Source of the DNA: Congregibacter sp045107095 | GTDB taxonomy: Bacteria > Pseudomonadota > Gammaproteobacteria > Pseudomonadales > Halieaceae | Assembly: GCF_045107095.1 (NCBI RefSeq) | Contig: NZ_JBGCFU010000013.1 | Location: 116,355-180,354 of the forward strand | Length of the DNA stretch: 64,000 nucleotides | Direction: 5' to 3' | In this document: piece by piece, positions 18,092 through 27,564 of the stretch | Numbering within the stretch: position 1 is the stretch's first letter | How the letters are laid out: every line of letters starts with the position of its first letter | Notes under the pieces: model-generated | Told to the model about the DNA's origin: nothing | The model's input: the letters and a program-made list of their open reading frames with translations, nothing else | Database searches by the model: none | Translations under genes and position numbers: made by a program

Positions 18092-20326
18092 ATGGTCCGT
18101 ATTCGTGAACAGAGCTACTTCTCCAGCGATGGAGTAGCCGACGGAGAGGCCTGGCTGGCGCAGCTTCCGGAGGGCCTCGCGCTTTCTGATGCAAGCACAG
18201 ATAGGCTGCGAGATGCTCTTGATGTTCTCCATGGCGCAAACAAGACTCCCTCCATCGACGCTCGGGATTGGGCTCGGGAGCCAAATTGCGAGTGGGCGGG
18301 CATAGAGTCGGCGCAGATCCTCGCTGAGCTGCGTGTTGGCGTTGACTGTCTCATCGCCGGTTTGCTTTACCGCGCCGTAAGAGAACAGCGTCTGAATTTG
18401 GACGAAGTGGAAGCTCGCTTTGGCAAAGGCGTTAGCAATTTGCTCCGCGGCGTGCTGCGCATGGCCGCCATCGCGGACCTTCGTAACCCCAGCGATACCG
18501 TCGTCCTCGGAGAGGCCGAGAGGCAACGAGACAACATCCGCCAGATGCTTGTCGCCATTGTCGACGATGTGCAGGTGGCCCTTATTAAGCTAGCGGAAAG
18601 AACCTGCGCGATTAGAGCGGTAAAAAGCGATAAAACGCGTCAGGAACTGGTCGCGCGTGATGTGTTCGATGTTTATGCCCCGCTGGCTCATCGTCTTGGT
18701 ATTGGCCACCTTAAATGGGAGCTTGAGGATCTGTCCTTTCGCTATCTGTATAACGATTCCTATAAGCGCATCGCGCGCTTGCTGGATGGCAAGCGACTCG
18801 AGCGAGATCGGTTCATTACTCGGGTGACGGATCAGTTGCGTTCGGTGCTTGGCGGGGCTGGTATCGAATTTGATATAAGCGGTCGATCCAAGCACATTTA
18901 CAGCATTTGGCGAAAAATGCAGCGCAAGGGCATCGGGTTTTCTCAGGTGTATGACATCCGCGCCCTGCGTATTCTCGTGCCCGAGCTTAAAGACTGCTAC
19001 GCCACTCTGGGTTTAGTGCATGGCCTTTGGCGCAACATACCTAACGAGTTTGACGACTATATTGCCAGCCCCAAAGAGAACGGTTACCGCTCGCTGCACA
19101 CGGCAGTGATCGGCCCCGAAGGCAAGATACTCGAAGTCCAGATTCGCACCCACGAGATGCACGAGGAGGCCGAACTCGGCGTTTGCGCGCATTGGCGATA
19201 CAAGGGTACTGATACCCGCAAAGGCACGGGCTCAAGTTACGACGAGAAGATCAACTGGCTTCGCCAGGTATTGGATTGGCATGAAGAAAGCGGCGACGCG
19301 GTCAGCGTCGAGGAGCAATTGCAGTTTGATGTGGCTCAGGACCGCGTCTACGTGTTCACCCCGCGTGGCGACGTAGTGAATCTCGCTAGCGGCGGGACGC
19401 CCCTCGATTTTGCTTATCACGTGCACACAGAGGTTGGCCATCGTTGTCGTGGAGCGAAGGTAAACGGGCAGATCGTTCCTTTAACGCATAGTCTCCAAAC
19501 CGGCGACCGTGTAGAGATACTTACCAGCCGCGAGAATCGTCCACGACGGGACTGGTTGCAGTCAGGCTTGGGGTATCTGCAAACTCCCCGCGCTCGCGCC
19601 AAAGTGCAGGCCTGGTTTAAGAGTCAGGCGCGCGAAGAAAACGTCGATGCGGGAAGGCAGTTGCTCGAGCGAGAGTTTCGCCGCTTGGCTCTCACCAGCG
19701 TGGACTACAAACGTATCGCCGTGCGGCTTAGTGTTGCTACCGTTGACGATATGTATGCAGCGGTGGGCTCGGGTGATCTGACCGCTTCGCAGGTTGTCAA
19801 CGCCGCGGAAACTCTTATCGGCAGTAAACCGCAGCCTGAATTGCGGGTAAGTCGGCCTAGTAGCGGACGCAAGCGCAACGCCGTTCAGGTACAGGGCGTA
19901 GGTAATCTTCTAACGAACATAGCGGGATGCTGTAAGCCCGTACCGGGTGACGCGATAACGGGCTTTATTACTCAGGGCCGCGGTGTAAGTATTCACAGAG
20001 AGGATTGCGCTAGGGTATTGAAGATCTCAGAGCAGCATCCTGAGCGGGTGATTGATGTGGAATGGGGGAGCACCCCAGACGAGCGTTTTGAGGTGGATAT
20101 TGCGATTGAGGCTTATGATCGCCAGGGGCTCTTGAGGGACGTTACCTCGATGTTTGCGAACGCGAGAATCAACGTGCTTTCGATTCAAACCCAGACTAAC
20201 CGCAAAGCTCACGCGGCAGCGATGCGCCTCACGGTGGAAGTGGGTGATCTGGGATCCCTGGCAAAACTTCTTGAGCGCCTCAATCGACTCAAGAACGTAA
20301 TCTCTGCCCGTAGGCTGAGTACCTGA
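18092..20326 (+). CDS. relA: GTP pyrophosphokinase RelA
   Basis: Ribosome-associated (p)ppGpp synthetase of the stringent response, 744 residues. The synthetase domain is intact (YDIRALRILV, EFDDYIASPKENGYRSLHTAV). The N-terminal hydrolase domain has lost the metal motif: where SpoT has a HDxxED segment this protein reads LLYRAVRE, as in monofunctional RelA. TGS (VYVFTPRGDVVNLASG), zinc-finger (AGCCKPVPGDAI) and ACT domains follow. ATG 18092 is favoured over longer forms that run into cysM. It is followed by mazG. Confidence 0.97.
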   Translation: MVRIREQSYFSSDGVADGEAWLAQLPEGLALSDASTDRLRDALDVLHGANKTPSIDARDWAREPNCEWAGIESAQILAELRVGVDCLIAGLLYRAVREQRLNLDEVEARFGKGVSNLLRGVLRMAAIADLRNPSDTVVLGEAERQRDNIRQMLVAIVDDVQVALIKLAERTCAIRAVKSDKTRQELVARDVFDVYAPLAHRLGIGHLKWELEDLSFRYLYNDSYKRIARLLDGKRLERDRFITRVTDQLRSVLGGAGIEFDISGRSKHIYSIWRKMQRKGIGFSQVYDIRALRILVPELKDCYATLGLVHGLWRNIPNEFDDYIASPKENGYRSLHTAVIGPEGKILEVQIRTHEMHEEAELGVCAHWRYKGTDTRKGTGSSYDEKINWLRQVLDWHEESGDAVSVEEQLQFDVAQDRVYVFTPRGDVVNLASGGTPLDFAYHVHTEVGHRCRGAKVNGQIVPLTHSLQTGDRVEILTSRENRPRRDWLQSGLGYLQTPRARAKVQAWFKSQAREENVDAGRQLLEREFRRLALTSVDYKRIAVRLSVATVDDMYAAVGSGDLTASQVVNAAETLIGSKPQPELRVSRPSSGRKRNAVQVQGVGNLLTNIAGCCKPVPGDAITGFITQGRGVSIHREDCARVLKISEQHPERVIDVEWGSTPDERFEVDIAIEAYDRQGLLRDVTSMFANARINVLSIQTQTNRKAHAAAMRLTVEVGDLGSLAKLLERLNRLKNVISARRLST

Positions 20327-20375
20327 GCTCAATTTTGTCGAAAGCGAAGAAGGCAGGGAAAGCGGAGTAAGCTCT

Positions 20376-21233
20376 TTGGATAACACACGTTACACGCTGG
20401 CTGACCTACTGCGGATTATGCAGCGGTTGAGGGATCCCGAGCACGGATGTCCCTGGGATTTACAACAGGATTTCCAGAGTATCGTTCCGTCCACGCTGGA
20501 GGAGTGCTACGAACTGGCGGCTGCCATAGAAGCCGGCGACTATCCTCATCTTGCGGATGAGCTGGGTGATGTCCTGTTTCAGGTGGTTTTCTACGCGCAG
20601 CTGGGAGAAGAGCAAAAACTGTTTAGTTTTCAATCGGTGGTGCATGGACTCTCAGACAAGCTACTCCGGCGGCATCCCCATGTATTCGCTGACGGCGAGA
20701 TCGAGGGCGTCGTGCACACAATGCCTGCCGAAGATGGCGTCCGGCTTGGGGATTCAAATGAGGACAGCGTAGGCAGTACCGAGGCAGTGAAACAGCAGTG
20801 GGAGGCTATAAAAGCCAAAGAGCGAGCAGGGCGTTCACAGCTGGGAGCGCTTGACGACGTTCCTGTGGCGTTACCGGCCCTACCCAGGGCGCAGAAGCTA
20901 CAGAAGCGCGCGTCTCGCGTCGGCTTTGACTGGGATAGTGCTGAGCCCGTTTGGAGTAAGGTCGATGAGGAACTTGCCGAGCTTAGAGAGGCTGTCGCGC
21001 GAAAAAACGATGAGGACATCGAGGATGAGCTGGGAGATCTGTTGTTTACGGTAGTAAATCTTTCTCGCCATTTGAAGATTGATGCTGAGACCGCGCTGCG
21101 TCGAGCCAGTAGCAAGTTTGAGCGCCGTTTTCGGGCTATGGAAGCGCGCTGCGCAGCTCAGGGTCAGCCGCTAGAGGCACTCGATAGCGCAGCTATGGAG
21201 TTGCTCTGGAGTGACGCAAAGGCGTCGGAGTAA
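20376..21233 (+). CDS. mazG: Nucleoside triphosphate pyrophosphohydrolase MazG
   Basis: Hydrolyses nucleoside triphosphates to monophosphates; in E. coli it is linked to (p)ppGpp levels and cell survival. Two MazG repeats are visible: GCPWDLQQDFQSIVPSTLEE with DELGDVLFQVVF, and a second with EDELGDLLFTVVNL. Each carries the EExxE/ED metal-binding pattern. The start is TTG 20376 behind GGAGTAAG. Length (285 residues) is slightly longer than E. coli MazG. It follows relA directly, as in E. coli. Confidence 0.95.
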   Translation: MDNTRYTLADLLRIMQRLRDPEHGCPWDLQQDFQSIVPSTLEECYELAAAIEAGDYPHLADELGDVLFQVVFYAQLGEEQKLFSFQSVVHGLSDKLLRRHPHVFADGEIEGVVHTMPAEDGVRLGDSNEDSVGSTEAVKQQWEAIKAKERAGRSQLGALDDVPVALPALPRAQKLQKRASRVGFDWDSAEPVWSKVDEELAELREAVARKNDEDIEDELGDLLFTVVNLSRHLKIDAETALRRASSKFERRFRAMEARCAAQGQPLEALDSAAMELLWSDAKASE

Positions 21234-21355
21234 CGTACAAACCTTAGACTAAAGCCGGCTTGTTTCCCCTCGATGCTGCCGGTATGGTGTCCGGCTCGGC
21301 TGTAGGGTGTGCCTGCAGGCTGATCGGATTATTATCTTAAGAAATGAGGACGTCC

Positions 21356-22003
21356 ATGCGATTGATACTGCTGGGAGCTCCCGGTGCCGGTAAAGGTACC
21401 CAGGCTCAGTACATTACCGAAGCCTTTGGCATTCCTCAGATATCTACCGGCGATATGCTCAGGGCTGCCGTGAAGGCAGGAACGGAGTTGGGCTTGAAGG
21501 CCAAGGCAATTATGGACTCTGGCGGCCTTGTTTCAGACGACATCATCATCGGTTTGGTAAAAGAGCGTATTAGTGAGCCCGACTGCGCGGGCGGCTGCCT
21601 CTTTGACGGCTTTCCGCGAACGATTCCCCAGGCCCAGGCTATGGTCGATGCGGGGGTTAGCATCGATCACGTTATCGAGATTGCTGTTGATGATGATGAG
21701 ATCGTAAAGCGCTTGAGCGGTAGACGGGTACATCCGGGCTCGGGGCGGATTTATCACATAGAGCACAATCCACCGAAGGTCGAAGGCGTGGACGATGAGA
21801 CGGGCGAGCCTTTGGTTCATCGCGACGACGATCTTGAAGCAACCGTGCGCAAGCGCCTGGCGGTATATCAGGAGCAAACCAGACCCTTGGTGGACTTCTA
21901 TAGCAACATGAGCGGCGCCGATGCGCCAGCCTGTCATTTCATTGCCGGTGTAGGCACTGTGCAGGAAATTCGAGCCAAGGTTGTAGCTGCGCTGGATGCT
22001 TAA
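21356..22003 (+). CDS. adk: Adenylate kinase
   Basis: Interconverts AMP and ATP to two ADP. The P-loop GAPGAGKGT (residues 7-15), the AMP-binding helix (STGDMLRAAV) and a long LID domain (GRRVHPGSGRIYH ... EPLVHRDDD) are present. ATG 21356 has GAGGA five bases upstream, giving 215 residues; the earlier ATG at 21344 overlaps that site. Confidence 0.98.
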   Translation: MRLILLGAPGAGKGTQAQYITEAFGIPQISTGDMLRAAVKAGTELGLKAKAIMDSGGLVSDDIIIGLVKERISEPDCAGGCLFDGFPRTIPQAQAMVDAGVSIDHVIEIAVDDDEIVKRLSGRRVHPGSGRIYHIEHNPPKVEGVDDETGEPLVHRDDDLEATVRKRLAVYQEQTRPLVDFYSNMSGADAPACHFIAGVGTVQEIRAKVVAALDA

Positions 22004-22023
22004 ACGGTGTTTTTGATGATGAT

Positions 22024-22617
22024 CTAGTCCTGCTGGTCTAGATCATCGACTCTATTCAGGTTGAGAAAGCCTTCCGAGAACTCGGCGCCGAAGCTCAGTG
22101 ACGCACTTTTACAACTCGCATACCACCCGCGTACAGAGTAGTCGCTACCATCTAGTCTCTCACTCACCTTTGCTAGCACAGAGACCCGTAAAGCGGCGCA
22201 TAGGTAGTGTCCGCCGTGCGGGGTACTTGCGTAGATGATTTCCCTGTCCTCACGCTGCTCGAGTTCCGCCAGGAGGCGTTGCGGTACCTCGTGAGATAGT
22301 TTTGGCAGGTCACAGGGAAGTAGGATTAGTCGTACATCACTTTCTTCGTCAGAGAAAACCGGAGCTAAAGCCTCCAGGCCAGCCAGGGGACCTTGGTAGT
22401 CGGGACGAAGGTCAGAAATGACCTTAACGCCCTCGATACTCGCATAAAATTCTAGGTTCCTGTTCGCGCTGACAAAACAGCGTTCGCAGAGTGGATTTAG
22501 CAACTTTACCGCTCGTTCAGCATTACTCAAGCCATCGACCTGAATCAGGCCCTTATCTACACCGCCCATGCGCCGGCCCGCGCCGCCGCAGAGCACCAGG
22601 CCAACGACGTCAGTCAT
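22024..22617 (-). CDS. mobA: Molybdenum cofactor guanylyltransferase MobA
   Basis: Transfers GMP to molybdopterin to form the guanine dinucleotide cofactor used by DMSO-reductase-family enzymes. The nucleotide-binding motif LVLCGGAGRRMGGVDKG (about residues 6-22) is diagnostic, with DLRPDYQGPLAGLEA and LLPCDLPKLS downstream. ATG 22617 is preceded by GGGA and gives 197 residues. It converges on adk and is divergent from tsaB. No molybdoenzyme is in the window. Confidence 0.93.
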   Translation of the reverse strand: MTDVVGLVLCGGAGRRMGGVDKGLIQVDGLSNAERAVKLLNPLCERCFVSANRNLEFYASIEGVKVISDLRPDYQGPLAGLEALAPVFSDEESDVRLILLPCDLPKLSHEVPQRLLAELEQREDREIIYASTPHGGHYLCAALRVSVLAKVSERLDGSDYSVRGWYASCKSASLSFGAEFSEGFLNLNRVDDLDQQD

Positions 22618-22700
22618 ATCGTTTTCCCGGCTTAGCATTGCCTCCCGTGGCAGGGATTGTGTGGGATAATTGGGCCTCACCTTTGCCAGATTTCATATAC

Positions 22701-23420
22701 TTGAGCCGTCTTCTCGCTATTGACAGTGCTACGGATGCCCTAAGCCTCGCGCTTGGGGACGAGCTTGCGTGTCGGTCTCTGCACCGCGTCATGCCAAGGC
22801 AGCATCAACAACTGTTGTTTACCCTGTTAGATGAGCTGTTGGAGGGGCAAAACCCCGCGAAACTCGACTTGGACGCTATTGTATACGGTCGCGGTCCCGG
22901 GTCCTTTACGGGACTGCGTATCGCGGTCAGCGCAGCTCAAGGCCTCGCTTTTAGTCTGGGAGTGCCCGTGGTGGGAGTCTCCAGCCTGGAAACTCAGGTA
23001 CGGACCTTTATAAGGAAAGAAGAGGTTTCTCCGGGAGCGATGATACTGAGTTCCATTGATGCACGTATCGGACAGGTCTATGGACAGTGGTTCTCATTCA
23101 TCGATGGGACGGTTCGCGCCTCAGGTGATGCTTTTGTCGCGCCCCCGGAAGCTTTGGAGCTTCCCGAAAACTGGCCACAGGCCGAGGGCCCCCTTATCGG
23201 CGTGGGTAGTGGCTTTGCTTTGCTGACCAGTATGCCTCTCGCGATTCGAGACCCCATTACGTCCTGGCCTGACGTGTTACCCGAGGCTCAGGACATGTTT
23301 GAACCTGCCAAGTTGGCGCTTGGGGCGGGACTTGGGCAGGACCCTATGCTTGCGACACCGGATTATGTGCAGTCACGCATAGGCTGGAAGACCCTTGCTG
23401 AGCAAGGACGCAGCGCATGA
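22701..23420 (+). CDS. tsaB: tRNA threonylcarbamoyladenosine synthesis protein TsaB
   Basis: Partner of TsaD in synthesis of the t6A37 modification of ANN-decoding tRNAs. The N-terminus RLLAIDSATDALSLAL and the motif GRGPGSFTGLRIAVSAAQGLAF are typical. The TTG at 22701 gives 239 residues, close to the family; no ATG is available. The gene overlaps uppP by four bases. Confidence 0.95.
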   Translation: MSRLLAIDSATDALSLALGDELACRSLHRVMPRQHQQLLFTLLDELLEGQNPAKLDLDAIVYGRGPGSFTGLRIAVSAAQGLAFSLGVPVVGVSSLETQVRTFIRKEEVSPGAMILSSIDARIGQVYGQWFSFIDGTVRASGDAFVAPPEALELPENWPQAEGPLIGVGSGFALLTSMPLAIRDPITSWPDVLPEAQDMFEPAKLALGAGLGQDPMLATPDYVQSRIGWKTLAEQGRSA

Positions 23421-24217
23421 TTGAGTGGTGGCAGGCCTTGGTGTTGGCGCTGGTTCAGGGCTTAACCGAATTTTTGCCCATCTCTAGCTCAGCGCATCTA
23501 CTGTTGCCATCCATGCTTTTGGGTTGGCCCGACCAGGGCTTGGCTTTTGATGTGGCCGTACATTTCGGCACGCTCATTGCGGTAGTGATCTACTTCCGGC
23601 GAGATCTGTGGGCCCTGACTCTCGGTGGATGGGAGGCAGTGAGCAGTAGAACGATGAATGACAGTAGTCGGGAGATTGGCTTTTTGGCCTTAGCCACGGT
23701 ACCAGCCGTTATTGTGGGCTTCGCTTTAAACGATGTGATGGATTCTCTACGTACTGTGCCAGTGATTGCGACCACAACTATTGTATTTGCGCTATTACTT
23801 GCCTACGCCGACGGACGGGTGAGTGCGACGCCTGTCGAAAATGTTGCCAGTTGGCAGATCGCATTAGTTATCGGCTGTGCTCAGGCCATTGCGCCTATAC
23901 CGGGTACCTCTAGATCCGGAATAACAATCACCGCGGGTTTACTGTTGGGGCTGTCTCGTCACGCAGCGGCAAGGTTTTCTTTTCTGCTTTCGATTCCGAT
24001 TATTCTGGGCGCAGCACTGCTGAAGACCTTGGACCTGGTATCGATAGACACGGCAGTGGATCTGCCATTGGTGCTCTTGGGTACCGCCGTTGCAGCGCTC
24101 AGCGCCTATGCTTGCATCGCTATGTTTCTTCGCCTTATAGAGGCCGTGGGCATGCTGCCATTTGTTATCTACCGCTTACTGCTCGGCGCTGTTTTGTGTG
24201 GGCTGTTGTGGGCCTAG
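23417..24217 (+). CDS. uppP: Undecaprenyl-diphosphatase UppP (BacA)
   Basis: Inner-membrane phosphatase that recycles undecaprenyl pyrophosphate for cell-wall synthesis and confers bacitracin tolerance when abundant. The two signature motifs are present: GLTEFLPISSSAHLLL near the N-terminus and PGTSRSGITITAGLLLGLSR in the second half. About eight hydrophobic segments can be seen. Length is 266 residues. It overlaps tsaB (ATGA), so the two are likely co-translated. Confidence 0.96.
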   Translation: MIEWWQALVLALVQGLTEFLPISSSAHLLLPSMLLGWPDQGLAFDVAVHFGTLIAVVIYFRRDLWALTLGGWEAVSSRTMNDSSREIGFLALATVPAVIVGFALNDVMDSLRTVPVIATTTIVFALLLAYADGRVSATPVENVASWQIALVIGCAQAIAPIPGTSRSGITITAGLLLGLSRHAAARFSFLLSIPIILGAALLKTLDLVSIDTAVDLPLVLLGTAVAALSAYACIAMFLRLIEAVGMLPFVIYRLLLGAVLCGLLWA

Positions 24218-24254
24218 GTTTCTAGGGCTTAAATGTTTTGAGGATGTCGCTTAA

Positions 24255-25151
24255 ATGAAAGTCGCTTTTCTGGGGTTGGGCGTTATGGGGTTTCCCATGG
24301 CTGGACATTTGTCGCGCGCTGGGCATGAGGTGTGTGTGTATAACCGCACGCGTGCCAAAGCTGAGCTTTGGTTGGAAAGCTATAAGGGCAGGTTGGCCGA
24401 TACTCCCGCAGAGGCTTCCACAGGCGCAGGTGTCGTTGCCCTCTGTGTGGGCAATGATGATGATGTTCGTCAGGTGATATGCGGCGATGGAGGCGTCTTT
24501 GAAGGAATCGCTAGCGGCGCAGTAATCGTGGACCACACCACGGCTTCTGCAGCCTTGGCACGAGAGCTCGCCACCTTATGTACGGCGCGGGAAATTGGCT
24601 TCGTGGATGCGCCGGTCAGTGGTGGCCAAGCTGGTGCTGAACAAGGTGCGCTCACGGTAATGGCCGGGGGTAATACAGATGCCTTTGATACTGCGCTGCC
24701 GGTTATGGAAGCCTATGCGAAATGTGTGCGCCTGCTGGGCGCCAGCGGAGCGGGGCAGTTGGCGAAGATGGTGAATCAGATCTGCATTGCCGGGGTTGTA
24801 GAGGGTTTGTCCGAAGCATTGCTGTTTTCCCAGCGTGCAGGCCTTGATACCGCGGCGGTGATCGACGTAATCAGTCAAGGCGCGGCGCAATCCTGGCAGA
24901 TGGAAAACCGTTACAAGACGATGCTGGCCGGGGAGTATGAGCACGGTTTTGCCGTGGACTGGATGCGTAAAGACTTGTCTATCGTGCTTAGCGAGTCAGA
25001 GCGCATGGGACTTGATCTCCCGGTAACACAGTTGGTTGACGGCTTTTATGAGGAGGTACAAACCATGGGTGGGTCGCGCTGGGATACGAGCAGTTTGTTG
25101 GCGCGCCTGGAGTCCAAACATGCGGGATCAAACGATGAGGGCAAAGCATAG
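24255..25151 (+). CDS. NAD(P)-dependent 3-hydroxyisobutyrate dehydrogenase-family oxidoreductase
   Basis: The N-terminal Rossmann motif is GLGVMGFPMAGHLSRAGH (residues 7-24), followed by the substrate motif DAPVSGGQAGAEQGALTVMAGG and the catalytic Lys helix (LAKMVNQICIAGVVEGLSEAL). These belong to the beta-hydroxyacid dehydrogenase family, which includes 3-hydroxyisobutyrate and tartronate-semialdehyde (2-hydroxy-3-oxopropionate) reductases. The substrate cannot be told from sequence alone. Length is 298 residues. The stop overlaps the GTG start of the M18 peptidase by one base. Confidence 0.9.
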   Translation: MKVAFLGLGVMGFPMAGHLSRAGHEVCVYNRTRAKAELWLESYKGRLADTPAEASTGAGVVALCVGNDDDVRQVICGDGGVFEGIASGAVIVDHTTASAALARELATLCTAREIGFVDAPVSGGQAGAEQGALTVMAGGNTDAFDTALPVMEAYAKCVRLLGASGAGQLAKMVNQICIAGVVEGLSEALLFSQRAGLDTAAVIDVISQGAAQSWQMENRYKTMLAGEYEHGFAVDWMRKDLSIVLSESERMGLDLPVTQLVDGFYEEVQTMGGSRWDTSSLLARLESKHAGSNDEGKA

Positions 25152-26446
25152 TGGACAAGGAGGTATTCAATCAGGGCTTGCTTGAGTTTCTATCCGAGTC
25201 CACGAGTCCTTTTCACGCGGTTCAGTCGATGTCCCAGCGTCTTCGTGACGCGGGGTTTGAGCCACTTAAAACTAACAGCCATATAGGTCCCGGCAGTACT
25301 GGGGTTTTCTACGAGCAGGGAGGAAGCCTAATCGCCTTGCGCCCTGGCTCCGAAGCCTTGGAAGAGAGTGGCTTACGTATGGTCGGCGCGCACACGGACA
25401 GCCCGTGTCTTATGGTTAAGCCGAATGCGGAGCAGCGCAAGCTGGGTTACCTGCAACTGGGTATCGAGGTCTACGGCGGGGCTTTACTGAATCCTTGGTT
25501 TGACCGCGATTTATCCCTCGCGGGACGAGTGAGTTATGAGGATGGAGCGGGAGCCGTAGCGACGGCGCTGGTGGACTTTCGCGACCCTATTGCTGTGATT
25601 CCCAGTTTGGCGATTCATCTTGATCGAGAAGCAAATAAAAACCGCAGTATTAATGCTCAGCTACAAATGGCCCCGTTGTTGTCCTTGGATACGCAGAGCT
25701 TTAATTTGCGAGAGTTTCTGAGTGAGCATTTACAGACGCGAGACCTGGATGTCACTGAGGTTCTTGATTACGAGTTGTGTTTTTACGATACCCAGCCCCC
25801 CGCGCAGATAGGACTTCGTGGTGAGTTCATTACTTCGGCGCGACTGGACAATCTGCTGTCCTGTTATACGGGACTGCAGGCTCTGATTGAAGCGGATGGA
25901 TCGCAGTGGTCGTTATTGGTCTGTAATGACCATGAAGAGGTCGGCTCCTGTTCGTCTACCGGTGCTCAGGGACCGATGCTGCAGAACTTTCTGCAGGGGC
26001 TACTACCGGATCAGGTTTCGTTACCGCTGCTCATGCAGAGGTCGATGATGATTTCTGCGGACAATGCCCATGCGGTGCACCCCAGTTATCCCGACAAGCA
26101 TGATGAGCGCCATGGACCGATGATCAACGGTGGCCCGGTGATTAAAGTTAATGCGAGTCAACGCTATGCTACGTCGAGTGATGGTGCCGCATTGTTCAGG
26201 CTGCTCGCCCGCAAGGAGTCGGTCGATGTGCAGGCCTTTGCCATGCGCGCAGACATGGCTTGTGGCAGCACGATCGGTCCGATTACTGCTGGTGAGCTAG
26301 GCGTTACGACGCTGGACATTGGCGTCCCCACCTTTGGCATGCATTCCATCCGAGAGCTGGCGGGAAGTGACGATGCCTGGGCACTGCAGCGGGTGCTGAG
26401 TGCCTACTTTAGCCACGCGTCACCACTTTTTGCAGCTAGTCCATGA
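25151..26446 (+). CDS. apeB: M18 family aminopeptidase
   Basis: Cytoplasmic dizinc aminopeptidase, probably with preference for acidic N-terminal residues as in the aspartyl aminopeptidase family. Metal and catalytic motifs are present: AHTDSPCLMVKPN, NDHEEVGSCSSTGAQG and the characteristic SADNAHAVHPSYPDKHD. Length is 431 residues. The GTG start overlaps the preceding stop. Confidence 0.93.
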   Translation: MDKEVFNQGLLEFLSESTSPFHAVQSMSQRLRDAGFEPLKTNSHIGPGSTGVFYEQGGSLIALRPGSEALEESGLRMVGAHTDSPCLMVKPNAEQRKLGYLQLGIEVYGGALLNPWFDRDLSLAGRVSYEDGAGAVATALVDFRDPIAVIPSLAIHLDREANKNRSINAQLQMAPLLSLDTQSFNLREFLSEHLQTRDLDVTEVLDYELCFYDTQPPAQIGLRGEFITSARLDNLLSCYTGLQALIEADGSQWSLLVCNDHEEVGSCSSTGAQGPMLQNFLQGLLPDQVSLPLLMQRSMMISADNAHAVHPSYPDKHDERHGPMINGGPVIKVNASQRYATSSDGAALFRLLARKESVDVQAFAMRADMACGSTIGPITAGELGVTTLDIGVPTFGMHSIRELAGSDDAWALQRVLSAYFSHASPLFAASP

Positions 26447-26516
26447 GCTGCACGGTTGCCCTGCGGGCGAGTTGTGCATTGCTAACTGCGGTAAACCCTA
26501 CTTTGAGGAGATGTAA

Positions 26517-27524
26517 ATGAGCGTGCGACGCGTACTGACGGGTATAACAACCACCGGTACTCCACATCTGGGTAACTATGTAGGCGCGATTCGTCCTGCC
26601 ATTCGCGCTGCGCAGCAGGCAGATAACGAATCATTCTTCTTCCTCGCGGACTACCATGCGCTCATCAAGTGTAGCGACCCGGAACAGGTGCAGCGATCAA
26701 CGTTGGAGATCGCTGCAACCTGGCTTGCTCTTGGTCTTGATACTTCACGGGCGGTGTTTTATCGCCAGTCCGATATCCCCGAGATATCAGAACTCACCTG
26801 GATTTTAAATTGCAGTGCAGCGAAAGGGTTGATGAACCGAGCGCATGCCTACAAAGCGGCGGTGCAGGCGAATGAGGACAATGGGGATGATCCCGACTAT
26901 GCAGTGACCATGGGCTTGTTTAGCTACCCGGTGCTTATGGCTGCAGATATTCTGATGTTTAGCGCTCACGACATACCAGTGGGGCGCGATCAGATTCAGC
27001 ACGTGGAAATGGCGAGAGATATTGCCCAACGTTTTAACCACAACTACGAGGAGCTCTTTGTTCTACCGGAGGCACGGGTCGACGACAATGTCGCGGTGCT
27101 CCAGGGCCTGGATGGCCGCAAGATGAGCAAAAGCTATAACAACACGATACCCCTTTTTGACACCGAGAAACGCCTCAAGAAGGCTATTAATAAAGTGAAG
27201 ACCAACCTTCTTGAGCCGGGTGAGCCCAAAGATACTGCGGACTCTACTGTTTTTCAGTTGTGGTGTGCTTTCGCGGACCAAGCGGGCGTTGCGTCCATGG
27301 AGCAGGCTTTTGCAGAAGGTATAGCCTGGGGCGAGGCGAAGAAGCAGCTTTTTGAACGGGTGAACGAGGAGCTGCGCGGCCCAAGAGAAGAGTACGACCG
27401 CCTTATCGCTGAGCCGGGTCATATTGAATCTGTGCTGCGCCAGGGAGCAGAGCGGGCCAGAGAGCACAGCGCGCCACTAATGGAGAAAGTGCGCTCCGCT
27501 GTGGGCATTCGGCCAATGGGCTGA
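26517..27524 (+). CDS. trpS: Tryptophanyl-tRNA synthetase
   Basis: Class I synthetase that charges tRNA-Trp. The HIGH-like motif is TPHLGNYVGAI (about residues 15-25) and the second catalytic motif is GRKMSKSYNN. The tryptophan-binding region (MAADILMFSAHDIPVGRDQIQHVEMARDI, given as context) is conserved. Length is 335 residues. ATG 26517 follows GAGGAG. Confidence 0.98.
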   Translation: MSVRRVLTGITTTGTPHLGNYVGAIRPAIRAAQQADNESFFFLADYHALIKCSDPEQVQRSTLEIAATWLALGLDTSRAVFYRQSDIPEISELTWILNCSAAKGLMNRAHAYKAAVQANEDNGDDPDYAVTMGLFSYPVLMAADILMFSAHDIPVGRDQIQHVEMARDIAQRFNHNYEELFVLPEARVDDNVAVLQGLDGRKMSKSYNNTIPLFDTEKRLKKAINKVKTNLLEPGEPKDTADSTVFQLWCAFADQAGVASMEQAFAEGIAWGEAKKQLFERVNEELRGPREEYDRLIAEPGHIESVLRQGAERAREHSAPLMEKVRSAVGIRPMG

Positions 27525-27542
27525 AGTCCCGGCGCGTCGTTC

Positions 27543-27554
27543 CCCTGTACAGGG
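27543..27554. other. Perfect 12-bp palindrome in the trpS/receptor convergent gap
   Basis: CCCTGTACAGGG lies in the 40-base gap between the convergent trpS and the TonB-dependent receptor gene. As it has no loop and no T-tract it is a poor intrinsic terminator. It could be a protein-binding site or chance. Confidence 0.4.
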
Positions 27555-27564
27555 ATGCGCAGGC

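Noticed and set aside
27541..27555. Intrinsic terminator at the trpS/receptor junction
   Set aside because: The palindrome has no loop and no T-tract, so only a plain palindrome is reported.
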